DNA of 64,000 nt from Hypoxylon rubiginosum (taxonomy: Eukaryota > Ascomycota > Sordariomycetes > Xylariales > Hypoxylaceae): NCBI GenBank assembly GCA_902806565.1, contig CADCXA010000025.1, forward strand, positions 1,550,001 to 1,614,000. Direction: 5' to 3'. Each line of letters opens with the position of its first letter. Within the stretch, counting starts at the first letter, position 1. The position numbers were made by a program, and so were the translations under genes. Of this stretch, positions 1-11,518 are shown piece after piece. Under the pieces are notes generated by a model. The model was not told the DNA's origin. It saw only the letters and a program-made list of their open reading frames with translations, and did not search any database.

Positions 1-1580
1 CCGTGTCGGATGTTGTTGTAGATCGTCGTACCAAACAAAGTTGGCTCTTGGCTGACCAGGGACATCTGCTGGCGCAACCAGCGGAGGTTTAGGGTGCTAA
101 CATCGTGACCATCTAAAAGCACAGCGCCTGCGACGGGATCGTAGAATCGCTCTACCAATCCAACGATGGTGCTCTTTCCAGACCCGGAAGTTCCAACCAA
201 AGCTGTCGTCTTGCCTGCTGGGATTTCCAACGTGACATCGTTCATGACGGTAACATCGGGTCTTGAAGGATATATGTGCTTGACGTGTTCCAGGCGGATC
301 GTGCCCACAACATTCTCTAGCTTGTCACCGGTGTCGTTGGTGGGGTCCAGGGGGGATACGCGGTCGATAGTATTGAATATCTTGGCGGCAGCCGCAAGTG
401 CGGTTCCGAAGGCTTGGAGATTCGGAGCGACGTTACCTAAATTGAAGGCACCAATCATGATGGACATCATGACAATGAGGACGCTCGACAAGGGGATTAC
501 ACCGTCGACGAGATACTTGCTGCCCATCCAGAAGCTCAAGCCGTAGTTCATGTATATGATCCACATCATACCAGCGACCATAATGGCGACGGAGGCCGCC
601 TTTCTGAAACCATAGTATTCGGCTCGGATCAAGTGAGAGTCGTATTGCTTTGCTAGGCGATCCTGGGTACCAAAAGCGACGGCGTTGCGAATGGAGCTGA
701 TCACCTCTTCAGCAACGCTGCCTCCTGTCGCATATGCCTGGATCGAGTTCTTGGTAAACTTGACGACGAATCGAGATCCAACTCCCATGTCCAAAATCAG
801 GGCAAAAAGCGAAGAGCATAGGATGAGGGTCAACTTCCAATAGAAAACGAAGCCAATGACGAAAGCGGATACAAATGTCGAGAAGGCCGTCAGCGTCAAG
901 CCAATCTTCTCAGAGATACCCTCCTGGACCAAATTGGTGTCGGCGGTAATGCGGGTAGTCACCTCGCCGGCACCGAGCTTATCGAAGAAACCGATATTCT
1001 GGCGCATGCAGCTCTCCAGATAGTGTTCTCGAATCTTGGCGCTGATATGCTCACCAGTATAGATGAAGCCGACGGTGGCGATGTAGATGGTGATGAATTC
1101 ACCGATAGCTAGGTAGACGAAGTATAGGACGAGAGTAGTCATCTGGTCCATGAAAGAGTCGTATGATACAGTGCCTAGGAAATAACCTTGGAATGTGTTT
1201 TGGAGGTTACCGAAGATGACTGTCATGAGAGGTAGGGCGGCACCGCCGGCGATGGCGCATATGGCACTCACGATCATGATGATAATATCATTTCTCGAAG
1301 AATACCGGTACAAGGTGGCAACGCCAGCCTTGACCTCGGGCGTAAGGACCTGTCTCTTGAGGATTTCCGCCTCGTTGGCAGGGAGGTGCTTGAAGGGGTC
1401 ATTGTCGATCTCCTTAGAGCTCTTGGAGACTTTGGAGTCGGCCTTTTCCAAAGCGGCGGCGGATTCTGTAGAGTTCACTTCCTTAGGCGCATCTTTCATA
1501 GAGTCGCCTCCGTGGCTTGAGGTTCGGTTGGAGGCGGCCAGCTGTGGCTTTTCCGATATCTCTGATATCTCGGACGCCAT
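1..1580 (-). CDS. ABC-B family multidrug exporter, 3' end cut off by the window
   Basis: This is the N-terminal half of a full-size ABC transporter of the MDR/leptomycin-B-resistance (Pmd1-like) type, expected to export hydrophobic compounds across the plasma membrane using ATP. Reading down from the ATG at 1580-1578 gives about 526 uninterrupted codons. A polar N-terminal tail of about 95 residues is followed by a six-helix transmembrane domain, then the first nucleotide-binding domain. Walker A is visible as GTSGSGKST (about 165-190) and the Q-loop region as SLVSQEPTLFG near position 20-50. The signature motif, Walker B and the second half lie outside the window. No intron is needed in the visible part. 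The other half could not be checked, so a half-transporter is not strictly excluded, but the long N-terminus and sequence style match full-length fungal MDR pumps. The substrate cannot be told from sequence. Confidence 0.9.
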   Translation of the reverse strand, partial: MASEISEISEKPQLAASNRTSSHGGDSMKDAPKEVNSTESAAALEKADSKVSKSSKEIDNDPFKHLPANEAEILKRQVLTPEVKAGVATLYRYSSRNDIIIMIVSAICAIAGGAALPLMTVIFGNLQNTFQGYFLGTVSYDSFMDQMTTLVLYFVYLAIGEFITIYIATVGFIYTGEHISAKIREHYLESCMRQNIGFFDKLGAGEVTTRITADTNLVQEGISEKIGLTLTAFSTFVSAFVIGFVFYWKLTLILCSSLFALILDMGVGSRFVVKFTKNSIQAYATGGSVAEEVISSIRNAVAFGTQDRLAKQYDSHLIRAEYYGFRKAASVAIMVAGMMWIIYMNYGLSFWMGSKYLVDGVIPLSSVLIVMMSIMIGAFNLGNVAPNLQAFGTALAAAAKIFNTIDRVSPLDPTNDTGDKLENVVGTIRLEHVKHIYPSRPDVTVMNDVTLEIPAGKTTALVGTSGSGKSTIVGLVERFYDPVAGAVLLDGHDVSTLNLRWLRQQMSLVSQEPTLFGTTIYNNIRH

Positions 1581-4329
1581 GGCCAAGAGTTTTGTGTCGT
1601 GTTTCGATCTCAAACTTGCAAGAGATTAAAAAAGAGTTGGCGCCGGGCTAAAGAGGTTATTTACAAGAAAAGGATGGCAAGAAGCGGAACGGTGCGAGAC
1701 CGTCAAAAAAAAAACGTGTCGTGTGCCCAGACCTATATGTTTAATTTTCTTTTTCTTTTTTGAGTTCAACGGATTTTGTTCGTTTGTTTTGGCGCAACCT
1801 TCAAACGATCCATGCAACTCCCGAGGTCTTTGCGCTCTTAATCGGTAAGTGCGATTGATCGTTCCGGCAACGCGTGATTTCGCCTTCTTAGCCGTATTAT
1901 TTACTTAAGGAATTAAGGTATAGCAGAATGCAAGAATGTAGGCGACGGGAGCCGAGTTTCCTTTATACAGCGAGAACAAGATGCGAGTAATACGCCACCC
2001 GGGTTTATAACATGCGAAATCCGGTAGCTCCCTGTATCTCTAAGTGCAAAGATGCAAAAAAAAAATTAGGGTGACTGGATCTCCAGTTGTCTGGATGTGC
2101 AAGTAAATGCCTACTTAGGTAGGTAGAATCGTTAGGTACCTATGTAGGATGTAGGATGTAGGTAGTATTAGTGGAATTATACCGTGTATAAGGTGTTGGC
2201 TGCGGAATGCTGGAATCCCGAGCACAACTTTTTAATCGCTAGTGAGAACTCCGTACATACATCGTAGAAATCGGAACTTTACTCAAAAGGGGACGATGCC
2301 ACCGAGCCATGGCCAATGAGCTAGGTTGTTCTATGCACACGTGCGGCAATCCTTTACGACAGTACGACGGTATACGATATCGATACCATCTATGTTGCAC
2401 TTGAGGTCTATACATAGTCTATACATGCATGGCTATCAGGCCTGATGACTATATAGACCCTCGCATACCTCACATACTGAGTGTCGTAGGAAGGAATGTG
2501 TTGTAGCAGGTTTATTAAGTGAACCAAGATATGCACATTCTACATCCTACCTGTTCGTCCATCGGGTTTCCATGCAAAGTCTAGAGTTGTAGACCAGGCA
2601 AGCCCAGGAGAAGTCATATCCATTGCCAGGATTAAAAGGACTTGAAACAAAATACTCTTAAGATTTGGTTGGGGATTTGGATGGGGCCAAATAGGAACGT
2701 TGCCTCTCCCCAAAAGCTGACCTGCCTCAGGGATTAGACATAAAAATTGTCCGGTCAGAGTCATTGACGACTGACTGACGGACGGACGTATTACCTAAGA
2801 GCCTATATCGCAACCTTTATCTGCATTCCTGCAAAGACGAGTCACACCGCCTTGCGCTGCCTTGCGCTGCCTTTTGATGCTAATCAATGCATAATGATGT
2901 TATGTACGAAAATATGGATAACAGGATTCCTTACTTACTATGTAGGACATATGCGAGTCACCAGATAATCCTGCCATGTACATACAGGCTCGGGAGTATA
3001 CTGATCCGTTTCGATCTCGAGCTGCTGGGGCGAATGCGATGAGCCGTGGTAGGATCGATAAACTAACCTGGTAGAGATCCATTGATCTCGGTCGTCGGAC
3101 ACTACGAGAACCCCGGTCGATATAAGTACTAATTAAACGGTCTAATGGTAATCTCGGCTGCGACCTACATACCTAGACTTGTTAGGCTGCCCCGGATTAG
3201 GTTGACCAATGTTCTAGACGCTTAACATCGCTTCTTCACTATTTCTCTCTCTTGCTGCCTTCGCATCAGGACCGGTGATAAATTTATTAACCCCCTTTTA
3301 GCCTCCTCGTCTTTCCAATCTCGCTTGCCCTATTCTCCATACGAATATTTGCGAAAAGGACCTACCTACTACGTAGTAAAATGAGTCACTATCCCGATAC
3401 CCATCGATAGTCTCAATGCCGTTGTACGGCGTTGGTCGTTATCGGCGTATTTCCTCAATGACCGGGTCCGGACGGAGTTCTTATTTTTCAGGCGTCGCAC
3501 ACACAAAGGGCATTACACACATGCCGTTACGTAGGCCATATGACGCGTTAAACCAAATCTTACGACTTGCGGATGGTCCGAATATGAATCTCGTTGATTT
3601 GTCGACGCAAGGCTGCGGGAACTACAGTATTTTATGTATGACAGATATTCCATACTGGCCCGTCGTTCTGAGGAATCCCGATTTCATGGATTGTACTACG
3701 TCGCGTCGAATTACCCAGTTACCTTGGGTAAGGTAAGGCACATAAATTATGAACATTACATTATGTACATAAGTTTACCCAATGTATGCAAGAGTGTACG
3801 TAAGAGATACCTAGAGGTATGTATGTAACTGTATATAAAGTGCGGCTGAAGATTAAGTGCGAGGCGAGTTCCGAGCTAGAAGAAGGGAAAATTCTTGGCT
3901 TGGAACGCCTGACGTATGACGCATTCTAATGTTTTATCCTTTTCCCTCTTCGTTCAGCCTCGCCATCCCATCCCAATGACAAGGCGAAATCCTCGGATTT
4001 TGCCAAGTGTCCTTTTCCAACCTATCCCGAACCCGCCAGCCTGGCATCGCGGGGAAGTTAAAGAGAAACACTTCCACGTTGCTACCTTTTAGTGAAACTT
4101 CTAGCTTCATCAAGCATTAAGCTCAACTTTCGACTGTTCTCTCGGCATAGGTACCATGGTCTGATGCAGCTCGGCCCGTTCCAGGTAGTACGACATCACT
4201 TCATTCTCGTTTCCTGCCTATCGGAATTTGCCTAGACCCCGTTTGCCATGCTTGGCTAGGCTAGGGCAAAAATAACTTCTACAATATCTATATATCCAAT
4301 TTTATTACCGACCGCCCGAAAACGTCACG
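1581..4329. other. Intergenic region, divergent promoters of the ABC transporter and SARAF-like gene
   Basis: About 2.7 kb with no supported gene. It holds an oligo-T/CT tract at 1741-1765, which is A/GA-rich on the transporter's coding strand, and a cluster of TAGGTA/TACCTA half-palindromes at 2110-2163. A short direct repeat of CCTTGCGCTG lies at 2848-2870. An AT-rich TATA-like stretch (about 4282-4300) lies 30-50 bases before the SARAF start codon. Small ORFs here look non-coding. Confidence 0.5.
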
Positions 4330-5397
4330 ATGCATCTCACCACCACCGCCAACCTCCTCCTCTCCACCTCCTCCCTCCTCCTCCTCGCCAGCTCCGCCCG
4401 CGCCGCCCAACCCAAGCCCAAGCCGAAAGACGCCATCCTCCTTTCCTCCGTGCAGTCCCTCACCCTCCGCGGCGGCGGCGCCCAGACGGCCCACCGCCGG
4501 GTCCCCGCCGCCCCCCAGCTGCGGTGCGTGTCCGCGCCGGGCATATGCGCGCTGCACGAGGTCGACGTGATGCGGTGCGCGAACCAGGGCGGCGGCTACG
4601 ACGCCGAGGACGTCCAGTGGTCGTGCGTCGCGTCCCTGCCGCCCGAGCTCAAGCTCGGCAGCACCGACGTCGCCTGCGAGGGGTACGCCTCCCCCGACGA
4701 CCCGTACGTCCTGCGCGGCTCCTGCGGCGTCGAGTACCGCCTCGTCCTCACCGAGGCCGGCGAGCAGCGGTTTCCGGACCTGGCGAACGGTGGTGGCGGT
4801 AGTAGCGGGTGGCCGTGGGGAGGAAGCGATAAGAAGAAAGGGTCGAGTGGAAATACGAATAGTAACCATAAAGGCCAAGGGTCCGACCCGAGCGCCATCT
4901 TGTTCGGCATCATATTCGCATTAGTGTGTCTCTGGATTATCTACAATGCGTGCTTAGCCGGCAGGAACAATGGCGTACACCTGACTGGCCCACGAAGACG
5001 GAGGAACAATTGGGGAGGCGGCGGCGGCGGATTCGACCCTGGCTTCGGACCGGGAGGAGGCGGCGGCGGTAATGGTGGTAGTGGTGGTGATAGCTGGGAC
5101 GACCCTCCGCCGCCTTATTCCGCTCCTAAAACGTCTTCGTCGACGCGGTCATCTTCATCGACACAGAACGCGACACGGAACGAAGGCTGGAGGCCAGGAT
5201 TCTGGTCTGGGTTAGCAGGGGGTGCGGCAGCTGGTTATGTGGCTGGAAACCGAGGCAATAATCGACAGGAACCGCGCCGTTACGACTCTGGTTGGGGAGC
5301 AGGCCCGTCTAGTTCAGGCTCCTCTGGTTCGGGTTCGGGCTCGACATCTTCCGCAAGGTATGAGAGTACAGGGTTCGGGTCAACGAGTAGAAGATAA
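4330..5397 (+). CDS. SARAF/TMEM66-like store-operated calcium entry regulator
   Basis: Single-exon gene for a 355-residue protein. The family (SARAF, formerly DUF1183/TMEM66) sits in the ER membrane, and in animals it down-regulates store-operated calcium entry. A hydrophobic signal peptide spans about residues 1-26. The luminal part carries six cysteines (66, 73, 83, 99, 116, 132) in the pattern expected of the family. One membrane segment runs from about 189 to 211 (ILFGIIFALVCLWIIY). The cytosolic tail is very rich in glycine, serine and proline, with RRR and PPPPYSAP motifs. The start is the first ATG after the TATA-like region and directly yields the signal peptide. The first 460 bases are strikingly GC-rich, and the rest is less so. 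It converges on BRE1. The domain call is strong; the role in a fungus is inferred from the family. Confidence 0.88.
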   Translation: MHLTTTANLLLSTSSLLLLASSARAAQPKPKPKDAILLSSVQSLTLRGGGAQTAHRRVPAAPQLRCVSAPGICALHEVDVMRCANQGGGYDAEDVQWSCVASLPPELKLGSTDVACEGYASPDDPYVLRGSCGVEYRLVLTEAGEQRFPDLANGGGGSSGWPWGGSDKKKGSSGNTNSNHKGQGSDPSAILFGIIFALVCLWIIYNACLAGRNNGVHLTGPRRRRNNWGGGGGGFDPGFGPGGGGGGNGGSGGDSWDDPPPPYSAPKTSSSTRSSSSTQNATRNEGWRPGFWSGLAGGAAAGYVAGNRGNNRQEPRRYDSGWGAGPSSSGSSGSGSGSTSSARYESTGFGSTSRR

Positions 5398-5949
5398 GTT
5401 TAGAATCATGTAAAATCTGGGTATTACTCGAAATAAAAAAGTAGCAACGCAAATTACAACCACAATTGCATAACCTCTATCGCCTCGCACTTGCTATCCT
5501 GTGCTGCGGCTCCGCGCAAAGACGCGACTTGTATATACAGTTGGATGGGAGGTGGTTAGCCTCTCTTGCGCAATCGCAAATTGTAGTTTCCGCCCCCAAC
5601 TACCAGCCGTCTTGGTATCGTTCTTGGATCCCAATGGCGGCCACCCTGGAAACAGACGAATCGAAGCCCTAGTGTATGCGACTTCGCAACATCAAGGCTG
5701 GCCTGTGAATAGCTAGTATGTACACATGAACTCTTACACGCAACATCAACTCCAGTCCACTCGACAATATATTACAAGCGTTCTCATTTAGAATGTAGAA
5801 CTCAAGTCTAGGATTTCTCCCTAGGCATCATGCGTCGGATATGTGGCCTTCTGCGCTTGATCAACAGTGTCCACGTCGGTAGTGGCTCAACCGCCTTCGT
5901 CTCTTATGACGTATACCGCCGTTTATCGTCTTGGCTGATTCGTGGCGTC
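5398..5949. other. Convergent 3' region between the SARAF-like gene and BRE1
   Basis: About 550 bases shared by the 3' ends of two converging genes. AATAAA at about 5431-5436 is a plausible polyadenylation signal for the + strand gene. The short ORFs here carry no recognisable protein. Confidence 0.4.
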
Positions 5950-8579
5950 TTATAGGTGAACAGTCATAGCGTCTGACTTATCAAAGGCCTTGCTACATGC
6001 AGGACACTTTCTCATTCTGTTGGCGATTCTATCATCGATGCAACCTCTGCAGAAGATGTGCCCGCAAGTCCGTAAAACCGTATTTTTGAAGTCTTTCTTG
6101 CAGATGGAACACGTCGCCATACTCTGATCAAATTGTTAGAAAATCTGGGCACCTTCAGTAGGAATATCGTACTCACCCGTAGCATTTCCTCTTCTTCGGA
6201 CGAGTTGCTGAGGCACTTGGTCTTCCACTTATCGCGGTCTTTCGATACGGTGTCGAGACGCACTCTGAGTTTCTCCACATCGGTCTCCAATATAGAGGCA
6301 CGCTCTTTTGCTGCAGCCGTGGTCGAATCTTTCGACTTTGCCAAATTAGACAATTCAACAACCTGTTGTTTCAGCGCCTCGAAACGTCGTAATATCTCGT
6401 TGCTAGTCGTCTCGTGCTTCCTGTTCTCGGCCATGATGGACGCGTTCGTCTGCTTCAGATCGGCAAGCTGTTTGTCTAAGTTGGTGACGAGTGTTCGGTT
6501 GTTCGCCTCGACTTCCTTCAGTTGTGAAATGATCTCGGAGCTCTTGCCATTCTGGCTGCGCATCTTTTGGATTGCCTCCGCCTTTATGTCACCGTCTTTA
6601 CGTGCTGTGAAGTACTTTTGGTCGGCTTTGCTCTTCTCGGCAATGGCCAGAGATATGCGCTCTTCCATAGCGACTTGATCCATAACTTTCTTGTGCGCAA
6701 GAACCTGGAACCTCTTTACCGCACTTGTCATGCCTGGTAGCTCGCTTTCGATCGAATCGTAGTCCTTAGCTAGTTTTTTGTATTTTTCCCGAATTTCCTC
6801 TGGGGAGAGCGCATCTATATCCGGCCGTTCTGTCATGTCCACGTCTTCGCTAGGTTGCAGTCGTCGTACCTCGGATTCCAAGGTTGTGATACGGTCCTCG
6901 TTAGCAGTCACTAGTTCCTTCATGTGATCCAAGGCTAGTCTCTCTTGCTCCTTGCTTGCCCTTAGCATCGTTACGTCCGCGTGAAGCTCGTCTCTCGTAG
7001 ACCTCACTCGCGCAAGATTGGTGTCCGCTTGCTGGAGCTGCTCTTCTAGCTCGGCAATCAAAGCCTGAGCTTCACTTTCAACCTTTCGACGACTTAATTC
7101 TCGCTCAGCCTCCAGCTTCTCGGCCGACGCTCTGAGATTCTTGTTGTCTGCCTCCAGGCTGTTGATCTTTCGGACAAGCTCTTCCATATGATTCTTGAAT
7201 GTCTTGAAGACTTCCGTGCGAGAGTAGTCTTCGTCAGTTAGATTTGTTAATCGAGCCTGTACAGCGGTAAGCTCTTCTTGTAGACTCCTATTTTGCGCCA
7301 GTGCGGACTCGAGTTGTCCCTTCTGCCGCTCTGCGACAGCGCTGGCCTCACGAAGAGCCAGCTGCAATGACTCATTATTCGTATTGCTCTCGTCTATGTC
7401 CATGCCATTTTCCTGATCAGCACCAGATCCGGATCGAGTGGTTACATGGTTATGGGCTTGCTGCTCAAGTTTCTGAACTTGGGTGCTTTTAGCACGATCT
7501 AGCCTCCTCTCAGCTTTCATATATCGGAGTGTCGCGATGTTCAGCTGCTCCGAAATGCTAGCTTTGTCGGCTGTGAGGCGGTCGAGCTTGACGAGGAACT
7601 CTTTCTGCTGGGCCAGGAGCGCATTCACTTGTTTCTCCAAGGTTGTGATATCAGGCGCGACCTGACCCCGAGTTGCACTAAGACGGCTAAGTATTACATC
7701 AACCATATTCTTGATGGACGAGGCCTTTTCGCTTAGATGTGACTCGAATTCTTCGACGTCCTTGAAATTAATGTGTGTGGGGAACAATGGCTTGCCTAGG
7801 TATCGTCTTAGCAGGCTGTAGGTCTCAAATTTAGAAGACTTCTTACCGTCAGGTTCTTGTTGGAAGGGTACCTTTCCTTCGACCAGCAACTCGATCTCCT
7901 GCAGTAGCTAATACCGGGGTTAGTATTTTACTATAATTTCTGGAACTGCTGGGCCGTGTATACCTGTAGCCACCAATTGTCGATAACTCGGAGGTGATCA
8001 TCGTGGTATGTAGAGTGTTTCTTGACTTCCTCGAGCTGCGTCTCCAAGGTAGTTTTTTCGCGTTTATACTCGAGCATCTGTCGGTAGATAGCATCCTTCT
8101 GGTAGTCCTAGCCAACCCATATCTGTCAGCGACTCCATTTCCTTTGTATGGATCATATTGGTGGGCGCGAATATACGGGATGACGAGGTAACTCGGGTCA
8201 GGCTGCATAATATGAAGCGCGGGAGGATATTAGAGCATAGGAAGGTGGTGAGGTGCAATGCTGATGATAGCAGAGCTGCGCATCAGTACTGAAATGGTGA
8301 GTAGAATGTCCCGATGGCGACTTGAAACAAAGGCTACAAGGTCTCGTGCTAGGGCTCAGCCGTCTAATGCCAAAGGCGACGACGTGTTGAAGGCCGCGAT
8401 TTGGTAGGTAATATAGATGCAATAGGAATATGTCGCGACGGTACACTTACCTCGATCCAAGCCTCCTCCTTTACGTCGCTGTCGTCTTTGGATTTGCTGC
8501 CGCCATTGACGGCCTGTCGCTTGCTGGGAGGGGCGATGTCATCAGTGCTGCTGATAGCAGGACGCTTTCGGTCCTCCAT
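5950..8579 (-). CDS. bre1: E3 ubiquitin-protein ligase BRE1 (histone H2B monoubiquitination)
   Basis: Four exons: 8451-8579, 7964-8107, 6177-7907, 5950-6123, giving 725 residues. BRE1 works with Rad6 in the nucleus to monoubiquitinate H2B, which promotes Set1 and Dot1 methylation and transcription elongation. Residues 1-43 hold a basic nuclear-signal-like N-terminus (PPSKRQ). Residues 44 to about 660 are almost continuously coiled-coil. A C3HC4 RING closes the protein: C673, C676, C688, H690, C693, C696, C708, C711. The introns are 343, 56 and 53 bp; the last has a TCTAAC branch site and splits the RING from the coiled coil. Joins were chosen because all exons are in frame and rebuild the conserved [10 protein letters not shown] and [13 protein letters not shown] blocks. 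It is divergent from BDP1. The long first intron could hide alternative splicing. Confidence 0.93.
8108..8450 (-). other. Intron 1 of BRE1 (343 bp, long for this locus)
   Basis: Bounded by donor GTAAGT (8450-8445) and acceptor CTAG (8111-8108). Most other introns in the window are 50-120 bp, so this one is unusually long. I see no extra conserved exon inside it. Confidence 0.7.
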
Positions 8580-9612
8580 CTTGACGCGAGTCGACAGAGG
8601 CACAGATGTAGGCGAGGTAGTCAGAGGCATCAGAAGTAAAAATGGAATGCGATGGGTATCGATTAAACGTGTTGTTGGACAAACGAGAAGCGAGGTGGTC
8701 AACGGGGAAAGGCGAACGGATCGGCGAAAAGGAGGTCGTATGTATGAAGGAAGGGAAGGGAAGGCAAGGAATGGTCAGAAAATAGAGGGTACAAATGATA
8801 TTTCCGCCTTGCTGGTTAAAGACTGCAATCCGTTCTTAGGGACAGGCAACCCTTCGGCGTGGATGAAGGCAGATTGTCTTCAAGGGAACAGGAGAGGAGA
8901 AAGATTGAGGCCGGGCTCCAGGAGATTGTTGAACGAAAAATCGAAGTTGAAATCCAGAAAAGCGCACTAATCTGGATTAGGACGGGTACGACGGGCGACG
9001 GGCGATGGGCGAGGGCGAGGCGTTGTTGCATTCGCTATCAGTGTGCAACTTTTTGCCGGGGGGGATTGATTAAGAATCCTTTGCCTTTGATATGTACATA
9101 CATATACGTGGCCTGTGCTTTTTTATTTTCTGCTTCTTCACGTGTATGTTCAACTTCAGCAGGTGCAAGTGCTGGCTGTACTAGTGGTGGTGCTGCTGCT
9201 GCAACATTTTATTTGTATTTCGTATCGTTATGTACCTAGAAATAGGTGCAGCAATAGTGCAGGGTACTTGGGTGTCTCCTTGACTCACCACCTGGGCAGT
9301 TCACCCCCCAGTCCCCCAACTTGTAGGTAACTTGTGCAAGTACCTATCAGTTTACCCAATCCACCTTCTAAATTATCCCACCACCCCACCTGGTCTTGAT
9401 TCCCCGTCGCCCACCAAACAAATCGCTTCCTTTTTAAGTCCCGTCTCAACTTTTTTTCCTACAGCGCCGAGCTCTTCACAAGATATTTCACGAGAATATC
9501 AATTTCATCTGCGACGAGAGTATCTAGGGAAGCGTCTATTGTTAATCAACTAATCAGTAGGGAAATGAACCAAACGCATAGTCCCGCATAGCAACTGTAG
9601 GCCCTGGTAGCC
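8580..9612. other. Divergent promoter region between BRE1 and BDP1
   Basis: About 1 kb without a supported gene. It contains a T-rich and CTG-rich patch near 9120-9210, GTACCTA/TAGGTA half-palindromes near 9230-9245 and 9323-9347, and a CT-rich stretch near 9420-9475 that may be BDP1 leader. ORFs here are short and compositionally biased. Confidence 0.4.
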
Positions 9613-11518
9613 ATGAGTTCTATGCTCAAGAAGAAGGGGGGCTTGTCCTTCAAGCCGAAGCCGAAGGCTGCTCCTCGCCGTCCAGGTGTCGCCTCGTCGT
9701 CACAAGCCCCTACTACCGAGAATTCGTCCCAAGCATCTACACCCGCACCTACGATCTCTCCTACCGCTGCTCCGTCGGCTGAGTCACCCAATCATGACGC
9801 AGGCGCAAAAGCGAAGGAGACCCCAAAAGAAACCCCCAAAGAGACGCCGCGTGTAGAGGCGCCAGAGCCATTGACACAAACTCAGCTGGTTCCTACGATA
9901 CAACCCACAACTGAGTTAGCGACAGCCTCAGCGTCTTCGTCTGTAACCATAAACAAGTCTCCTCGCCAGGAGCCATCGGCGCCGACTCCAGCTTCTACCG
10001 AAAGTGTTACTCGACCGACACTACCTCAGCAAACGGCCCCTACTCCGATTCCACCGCCGACTAGGCGAAACGCACAGCCAACACCGGCTCCAGAGTCCTC
10101 AACGTCAGGAAGCCCACCGGCTACTGTTATCCCTCACCCCTCTACAGCTGCGAACTTGCAAACGCCAGATCCCCCTGTCCCAGTACAAGAGAGGGTTGCG
10201 CCACCCACCGCACCTCCGTCTCCTGCCCCCGTTTCCGATACGATTGATGTTTCTGCGCCAGTTGACGAGTCTCCTGCCACTGCTCCGAAGAGGAAAAGAG
10301 CGCCTCGCAAACGTAACTCCACAGCCGACGGTAATACTAACGCAGAAGCCCCCGCGCCGAAGAAGAGGCGTGCGCCGCGCAAGAAGACTACCACAGAGCG
10401 CAATGGAACAACACCTGCAGAAGGCGAAGAGGGGGCGCAGTCTGTCAATAATGCATCTGATCGCCGTAGACGTTCTCCCACTCCCGAGGATCCCGAGGCT
10501 ATGACAGTCGACCATGGCACAATGAAAATGGCGGAACTGACCCAGGATCTGGGAATCGGGAAAAGATTCAAGCACGCGGATGCTATCGCAGAGCGGGCGC
10601 GTGAGGCGCGTGAGAGATTCCGCCTGAAGAAGATAGAGAAGCAAAAACGACTTATGGGACTTCTTCCCCAGGAAGATTCGGCCTCTCGTGCAGGTACCCC
10701 GGCAGAAGGAGAGGAGAACGGAAGGGATTCGGCTCTTGCGCGAGCCAGAGAGTTGGGCGCTTCAGCCAGCGCGGATGCGCAGCACACTGTCGGCTACGAT
10801 GTTATCGACGGTCAGATCATAATCAACCAGCAGTCGCTCGTGGTAGACCGGCACGCCGCTCACCGAGACATGTCAACTCTCGAGACCGTCGAGGAGGATG
10901 AATTCTCCCACGTGACCACCTGTGTATCCTTTAGACGAGAGAGTCGTAAAACAGGTCCGAATCACTGGACCGAAGAGGAGACAGTGAGTCGTGTTGTTCT
11001 AGAAGTATGCAAGGTAATCGGTTATTAACTAGGTATCGCAGGAGAACTTCTACCGGCTGCTAGGCATGTTCGGGACGGACTTCGAAACGATCGCGAGCAT
11101 GTTCCCGGAGAAGACCCGGCGGGCGGTCAAGCTCAAGTTCAACCGGGAGGAGAACCTGCGGCCGAAGCGCATCAACGCCGCCGTCATGGTCCGCGGCGAG
11201 AAGAAGGTCGGCATCGACCTCGAGGAGTACAAGTCCCACCAGCACGCGTGGCAGGAGAGCGATAAGATCATGGCCGAGCACGACAAGCTGGTCCAGGAGC
11301 ACGAGGAGGACATCCGCCGTCTCAAGGAGGAGAGGCGGGCCGCCGGGCTCTTGGACGATGATGAGGATGAACAGCAACAGACTAACGGTCAGGACGGTAA
11401 GGACGGCCAGATCGCACAGGATGGCCAGGCTGGTCAAGGAGGTGAGCAGGAGGAGGATCAGGAGCGTCAGGACGAAGAGCACGCCCCTGCGAACGCGGGA
11501 GTGACTATTTCGGCATAG
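9613..11518 (+). CDS. bdp1: Transcription factor TFIIIB subunit B'' (BDP1)
   Basis: Two exons, 9613-10983 and 11042-11518, encode 615 residues. BDP1 joins TBP and BRF1 in TFIIIB and recruits RNA polymerase III to tRNA and 5S genes. The N-terminus (LKKKGGLSFKPK) fits the family. A long disordered Pro/Ala/Thr-rich stretch to about residue 220 is followed by basic clusters (KRKRAPRKRN, KKRRAPRKK). The Myb/SANT domain starts near residue 445 (HWTEEE) and continues across the intron into FYRLLGMFGTDFETIASMF and TRRAVKLKFNREE. The C-terminus is acidic and glutamine-rich. The 58-bp intron has donor GTGAGT and acceptor GCAG and cuts the SANT domain. Reading through it would end at residue 471 and lose the DNA-binding core. 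Exon 2 begins much more GC-rich than exon 1. Confidence 0.93.

Noticed and set aside
10105..10787. Long antisense ORFs opposite BDP1
   Set aside because: Mirror images of the Pro/Ala/Arg-rich BDP1 coding sequence.
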